A stretch of 64,000 nt of DNA from Symbiodinium natans (lineage: Eukaryota; Sar; Dinophyceae; Suessiales; Symbiodiniaceae). Location: NCBI GenBank assembly GCA_905221605.1, contig CAJNDS010000321.1:2501-66500 (forward strand), given 5' to 3'. The notes under the pieces are model-generated. The model ran no database searches, was not told the origin of the DNA, and saw only the letters and a program-made list of their open reading frames with translations. This document shows positions 60,374 to 64,000 of the stretch, in pieces. Within the stretch, counting starts at the first letter, position 1, and each line of letters opens with the position of its first letter. The translations under genes and the position numbers were made by a program.

Positions 60374-61000
60374 GGTTTAGGGTTGAGGTGTTTTTTGGGG
60401 TTTAGGGTTTAGGGGTGTTAGTATGCAGGGCACGTGGCTTCCCAGAGTCCAAAAAACCACAAGACCCTAACACGCAAACCCAAAAACACTAAGCCCTAAA
60501 CCCCACAGCCCCAAGCGGTTGTCTTAAACCCTAAAATCCCTAAACACTAAACCCTAAACCCTAAACCCAGGCCCCGGTCCATAATTCCGGTGCATGAGCC
60601 ATAAACCCGAAGACGCTCAATTACTCTCATGTGACTATCATAGGCGTATTTAATATTAGGGGGTTTGGGGGGGGGGGGTCATAGTAAGGGGAGGGGATTA
60701 AGGATCTTGATCTAGGGTTGTTGCTCCTGAGGCTTCCGCCGGCATTTGGCCTTTTCTTCAAGGGTGCAAGGCTCGGCCGGTGGGAATGGGCAGCGCAGCA
60801 GGGTTTAGGGTTTAGGGTTTAGGGTTTAGGTTTTAGGTTTTAGGGTTTAGGGTTGAGCATGGTTTAGGTGGGGGTCAGGATTTAGGGTTTTAGGGGTTAG
60901 GGGTTCGGGGTTACAGGGTTTAGGGTTGGAGTTTAATTAGGGCTTAGGATAGGGACCCGCGCGATGTGCCGAAACGCCAGCCTTCGCATTGCATCTGCCT
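60374..61000. repeat. Decayed heptamers of both orientations
   Basis: Short TTTAGGG (60370-60415, 60800-60860) and CCCTAAA (60495-60570) blocks with a G-run at 60661-60678. Confidence 0.7.
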
Positions 61001-61103
61001 TGGCTTTGTTCCACCCTGAACGCTAAAACCCGAAACCTTAAAACCCTAAGACCCCCGAACTGCCACCAGCAAATTTCACCTGCTACAATCCTTGCAGAAA
61101 AAT

Positions 61104-61385
61104 AGGTTGAGCGCACATCGGCACTGGCATGGAAGACCCTAGGCACGTCTTAAGCGAGAATGTTGGAGGATAATATGGTTTCTGGTTGTCTGAATTGTCG
61201 CACTGATTGTGGCCGGGCTGACTGTTGCGTCTCCCGCAATCAGTGCGACCACAATCAGTGCGACAATTCACCCTAAACCCGAAACTCTAAACCCTAAACC
61301 CCATAAATGGTTTCATCCTCCGACGTTCTCGCAATTAAGACATGCCTAGGGTCTTCCATGCCAGCGCCGAAGTTCAGTTCAACCT
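61104..61385. repeat. Inverted repeat, ~100-bp arms, one arm carrying heptamers
   Basis: The left arm contains GGCATGGAAGACCCTAGGCA and GAATTGTCGCACTGATTGTG. The right arm contains their reverse complements (about 61240-61370). The right arm has ~30 bp of CCCTAAACCC-type sequence (61271-61302) where the left arm has TTTCTGGTTGTCT. Confidence 0.85.
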
Positions 61386-61389
61386 GCGG

Positions 61390-61860
61390 TTGCGGGGTTA
61401 GGGGTTAGGGGTTAGGGGGTTTCGGGTTAACGGGTTTAGGGGTTTACGGGTTTACGGGTTTGGGGGGTTTAGGGGGTTTAGGGGGTTTAAGGGGTTTGGG
61501 GGGTTTAGGGGGTTTAGGGGTGTAGGGGATTTAGGGTTTAGGGTGGAGGTTTAGGGGTTCATGGGTTTAAGGGGTTTAGGGATGTAGGGGTGTAGGGGTT
61601 TAGGGGTTTAGGAACCGGACCTGTGCCACCTGCCTGGTTCATGTCCCGGCCTGGAACCTGACATCCTAACGTAGGGGAGAGTGCTGTGGGCTATGTGGGG
61701 CTTAGGGGTTAGGGTTGAGGGTTTAAAAGGCCAACGCCTCATGTAGGCTTTTGGTGTGAGGGAGTTGCGAGGTTTTTAGGGCTTCATTCTAGATGATGAA
61801 ATTGCAATGAAGTCCAATTTTATCTAATTTAACGGCCCTTATTCTGTAGTTGCAAAATGG
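61390..61860 (+). repeat. TTTAGGGG / TTTAGGGGG variant array and unique flank
   Basis: GGTTAGGGG, GTTTACGG and GTTTAGGGGG units to about 61615, then unique sequence without a gene. Confidence 0.8.
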
Positions 61861-62162
61861 GCTGCCTCGGTCCATGATTTACGAAGCTCCCAACCCCTAC
61901 GCTCGAAAGCCTAGATTCTTGGAGCACCGCCGCCGTGCACAAGGTTCTTGCTCAGGAACTCTATACATATATATGTATACACACACATATTATATATATA
62001 TATATATATATACATACGCATATGGAATATGTTCTGCTACGTACATGTATGAATGGTATTTTGTGGTGGCTGAATTTATGCGCTGAAGAAGAGTTTAGCT
62101 TGCAGGGGCAGCAAGCTCAGCAAGCACCTCGGCTGCACACGGGGCTGTTAACACACCCGTAT
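61861..62162. other. No supported gene; TA tract
   Basis: Contains a (TA)n/(ACATA)n tract at 61965-62020. Two short + frames cross it without domains. Confidence 0.45.
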
Positions 62163-62305
62163 CGGGTTTAGGGTTTGGGTTTAGGGTTTGGGGTTTGGGG
62201 TTTGGGGTTTGGGGTTTGGGGTTTGGGGTTTGGGGTTTGGGGTTTGGGGTTTGGGGTTTGGGGTTTGGGGTTTGGGGTTTGGGGTTTGGGGTTTGGGGTT
62301 TGGGC
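62163..62305 (+). repeat. (TTTGGGG)n array, about 19 copies
   Basis: After two canonical units the repeat is a homogeneous heptamer TTTGGGG, another locally fixed variant. Confidence 0.95.
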
Positions 62306-62845
62306 TCTGTATTTTCGGGCAAACCCTCTAAACCCACTGTTGGGGCATAGTGCACGGGGGACATCAAACCCTAAACCCTGACTGCCCAAAACCTGCATAC
62401 CATACACTGCATCTTAGGCTGCAGATTCTCAAGGTTTAGGGTTTAGGGTTTTGGCACAGCCCGCTGCATCCTTACAAAGGAAGGATGGCCATGCCCAACA
62501 GTTTATGCCATCCCATCGTGCTTTCAGGGTATACACTTGTCTACAGCCATGAAGCAACAGCCCAACACGGGCACACAAAGCCACACCAGCGTCTTGAAAT
62601 GCGAAACAAGTCGATCTCCATTACGTATGCTTATCAGGACTCAAGACATTTTGGGTGCAGTGTCAGGGATATATGGGTACAGCTCACTCACATCGGCAGT
62701 GGGTTTTTGGGCTTTGGGCTTAAAACAACAAGGAGCCCCCTTATTCTTGAAGGTCCATGGGTAGTCAGTGAGTAGTCACACCTTGGAAGAAGCCCCCAAG
62801 GCTGATACTGGCCGCATGAACTGGATGGCTTGTCTTAAGCGCTTT
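62306..62845. other. No firm gene
   Basis: A + frame at 62485-62775 is open for 96 codons (MAMPNSLCHPIVLSG and on) in unique sequence. No family is recognised and the frame below it is also open. Confidence 0.3.
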
Positions 62846-62957
62846 GGTTTAGGGTTTAGGGTTTAGGGTTTAGGGTTTAGGGTTTAGGGTTTAGGGTTTA
62901 GGGTTTAGGGTTTAGGGTTTAGGGTTTAGGGTTTAGGGTTTAGGGTTTAGGGTTTAC
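62846..62957 (+). repeat. (TTTAGGG)16 array
   Basis: Sixteen near-perfect heptamers. Confidence 0.95.
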
Positions 62958-63068
62958 AGGCTTTCGGAATTTTGGGGTTTAGGGTTTAGAAGTTTAGAAG
63001 TTGAGGGTCGTGTCCCGGGTAGCCACTGGGGCGTGGGCTTGGGCCGCTGGGGCCACAGCCTTAAAGGC

Positions 63069-63214
63069 CCTAAACCCTGAACCCTGAACCCTGAACCCTG
63101 AACCCTCAACCCTCAACCCTAAACCCTAAACCCTAAACCCTAAACCCTAAACCCTAAACCCTAAACCCTAAACCCTAAACCCTAAACCCTAAACCCTAAA
63201 CCCTAAACCCTAAG
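63069..63214 (-). repeat. CCCTGAA, CCCTCAA then CCCTAAA array
   Basis: Four CCCTGAA units, two CCCTCAA units and about thirteen CCCTAAA units in sequence; the last unit is CCCTAAG and provides the AG in front of the next exon. Confidence 0.95.
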
Positions 63215-63266
63215 CGCATCGAAGCGTTGCTTGCGAGAGCAGAGGCCGACGCCCATTCAGATGCAG
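63215..63266 (+). CDS. Exon RIEALLARAEADAHSDA
   Basis: Directly follows (CCCTAAA)nCCCTAAG and ends at GTGGGG. Alanine/glutamate-rich helical composition. Confidence 0.5.
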
Positions 63267-63283
63267 GTGGGGAGCCCAACTGG

Positions 63284-63301
63284 AACCCTAAACCCTAAAC
63301 C

Positions 63302-63333
<32 letters not shown>

Positions 63334-63365
63334 ACCCTAAACCCTAAACCCTAAACCCTAAACCC
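63284..63365 (-). repeat. CCCTCAA-rich array
   Basis: Five CCCTCAA units flanked by canonical CCCTAAA. Confidence 0.9.
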
Positions 63366-63834
63366 CTGGGTCCCCCAATTACCAGAGGGTTCAGGCTGAA
63401 AGAGGGGTGTTGGGGTTTTGGGGTTTAGGGTTTAGGCTTTAGGGGTCCTCTAAACCCTAGAGCCTACAGTCTGAAGCCTAAAGGCCACCTTTGAAGTTAG
63501 TGCCTACTAAGGTTTAGGGCTCAGGGTGGGTTTGCGGGACTGTCAAACCCACTGAGCCTGAAGACTCAAGCCAAGGATGCAGTCCTGTTTAGGGTTTGGG
63601 GGTTTAGGGTTTAGGGTTTCGGTTGGGGGGGTGGGGGCGGGTGGTTGGGGTTTTGGGTATATAACAGATTGGCGACAATGATGCGCAGCAGTCGTCGAAG
63701 AAGTAGTTCCTGTCGACGTTGCCGTCCTGCTGCAGCAACCCCCAAACCCTGAACCCTAAACCCTAAACCCCAGACCCAAAACCCTAGCACTAAATCCAAT
63801 CCGGAAGCCCTAAATCCTAAAGTCGGGTTGCCAG
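63366..63834. other. Decayed heptamers; possible minus-strand segment
   Basis: TTTAGGG at 63420-63440 and 63590-63620 and decayed CCCTAAA at 63740-63790. Between them, 63665-63738 read on the minus strand as LLQQDGNVDRNYFFDDCC, protein-like but isolated; the + strand there is interrupted. Confidence 0.35.
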
Positions 63835-63905
63835 CTAACCTCGTTGTCCAGCTGCATAGCACGAAAACCTATGAGGATGTACCCCTGGGCTGGGGACCAC
63901 CTTAA
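63835..63905 (+). CDS. Possible terminal exon NLVVQLHSTKTYEDVPLGWG
   Basis: Behind GTTGCCAG the segment is open to a TAA at 63903-63905 that overlaps the start of a CCCTAAA block. It could be the last exon of a gene. Confidence 0.4.
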
Positions 63906-64000
63906 ACCCTAAACCCTGTTCCCTAAACCCTAAGCCCTAAAGCTCAAACCCTAAACCTCACAAACGTCTTTCTGAGGTCTGGCCGGCTGCGCTGTGTGGC

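Noticed and set aside
63665-63738. EF-hand-like minus-strand exon (DGNVDRNYFFDD)
   Set aside because: Too short, isolated on the strand opposite to all other exons, and the loop residues do not complete an EF-hand.

Overview
This looks like nuclear DNA of a dinoflagellate, probably of a Symbiodiniaceae-like or related lineage, although the genus cannot be read from the window. The evidence is: (i) an 18-nt relict of the dinoflagellate spliced leader at 44898-44915; (ii) introns that start with GT, GC or GA and end in AG, with reading phase kept across junctions I checked by hand; (iii) pervasive TTTAGGG/CCCTAAA heptamer arrays; (iv) a DIRS-like tyrosine-recombinase retroelement; (v) all supported coding lying on the + strand. 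Most long minus-strand frames are shadows or translated microsatellite.

Layout. 1-7.2 kb is gene-poor: degenerate heptamer arrays, a 3.2-kb AT-rich satellite made of palindromic higher-order units (3116-6370), and a ~54-bp tandem repeat. 7.3-24.6 kb is a ~17-kb intron-containing element bracketed by same-orientation ~26-bp repeat arrays. It encodes, in order, zinc-ribbon-like exons, a possible papain-like cysteine peptidase, an F-box/RING-type protein with repeated DYLGG motifs, a PD-(D/E)XK nuclease, a D5/SF3-like helicase, a polymerase-like protein resembling the TV-Pol group, a second possible papain-like peptidase, a C2H2 finger and a DDE-type transposase. I read it as a large self-replicating DNA transposon. 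24.6-28.6 kb is degenerate repeat DNA with one good exon. 28.8-34.35 kb is a DIRS-like retroelement (Gag-like, RT, RNase H, tyrosine recombinase, methyltransferase-like) with frameshifts, set inside a degenerate repeat.

34.9-64 kb is host-gene territory of an unusual kind. Short exons (20-150 bp) are separated by introns whose 5' end is often a (TTTAGGG)n array and whose 3' end is often (CCCTAAA)n, so that many introns carry inverted telomere-like arrays at their ends. A phase-consistent exon chain can be followed from 50646 to a stop at 57000, with one unresolved junction, and a shorter chain over 39185-41152. The proteins are not recognised.

At 44.9-47.5 kb lies a frameshifted RNA-virus-like polymerase gene (Dx4D, SGx3TxxxN and GDD motifs) with a Z-alpha domain upstream. 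It begins directly behind the spliced-leader relict, which suggests a trans-spliced mRNA was reverse-transcribed into the genome. About 10 kb downstream is ~0.95 kb of GT/GC alternating sequence that should form Z-DNA easily. Small palindromic MITE-like elements occur in pairs. Exon borders, protein families and the element's ends were inferred by eye, without alignment or RNA data.
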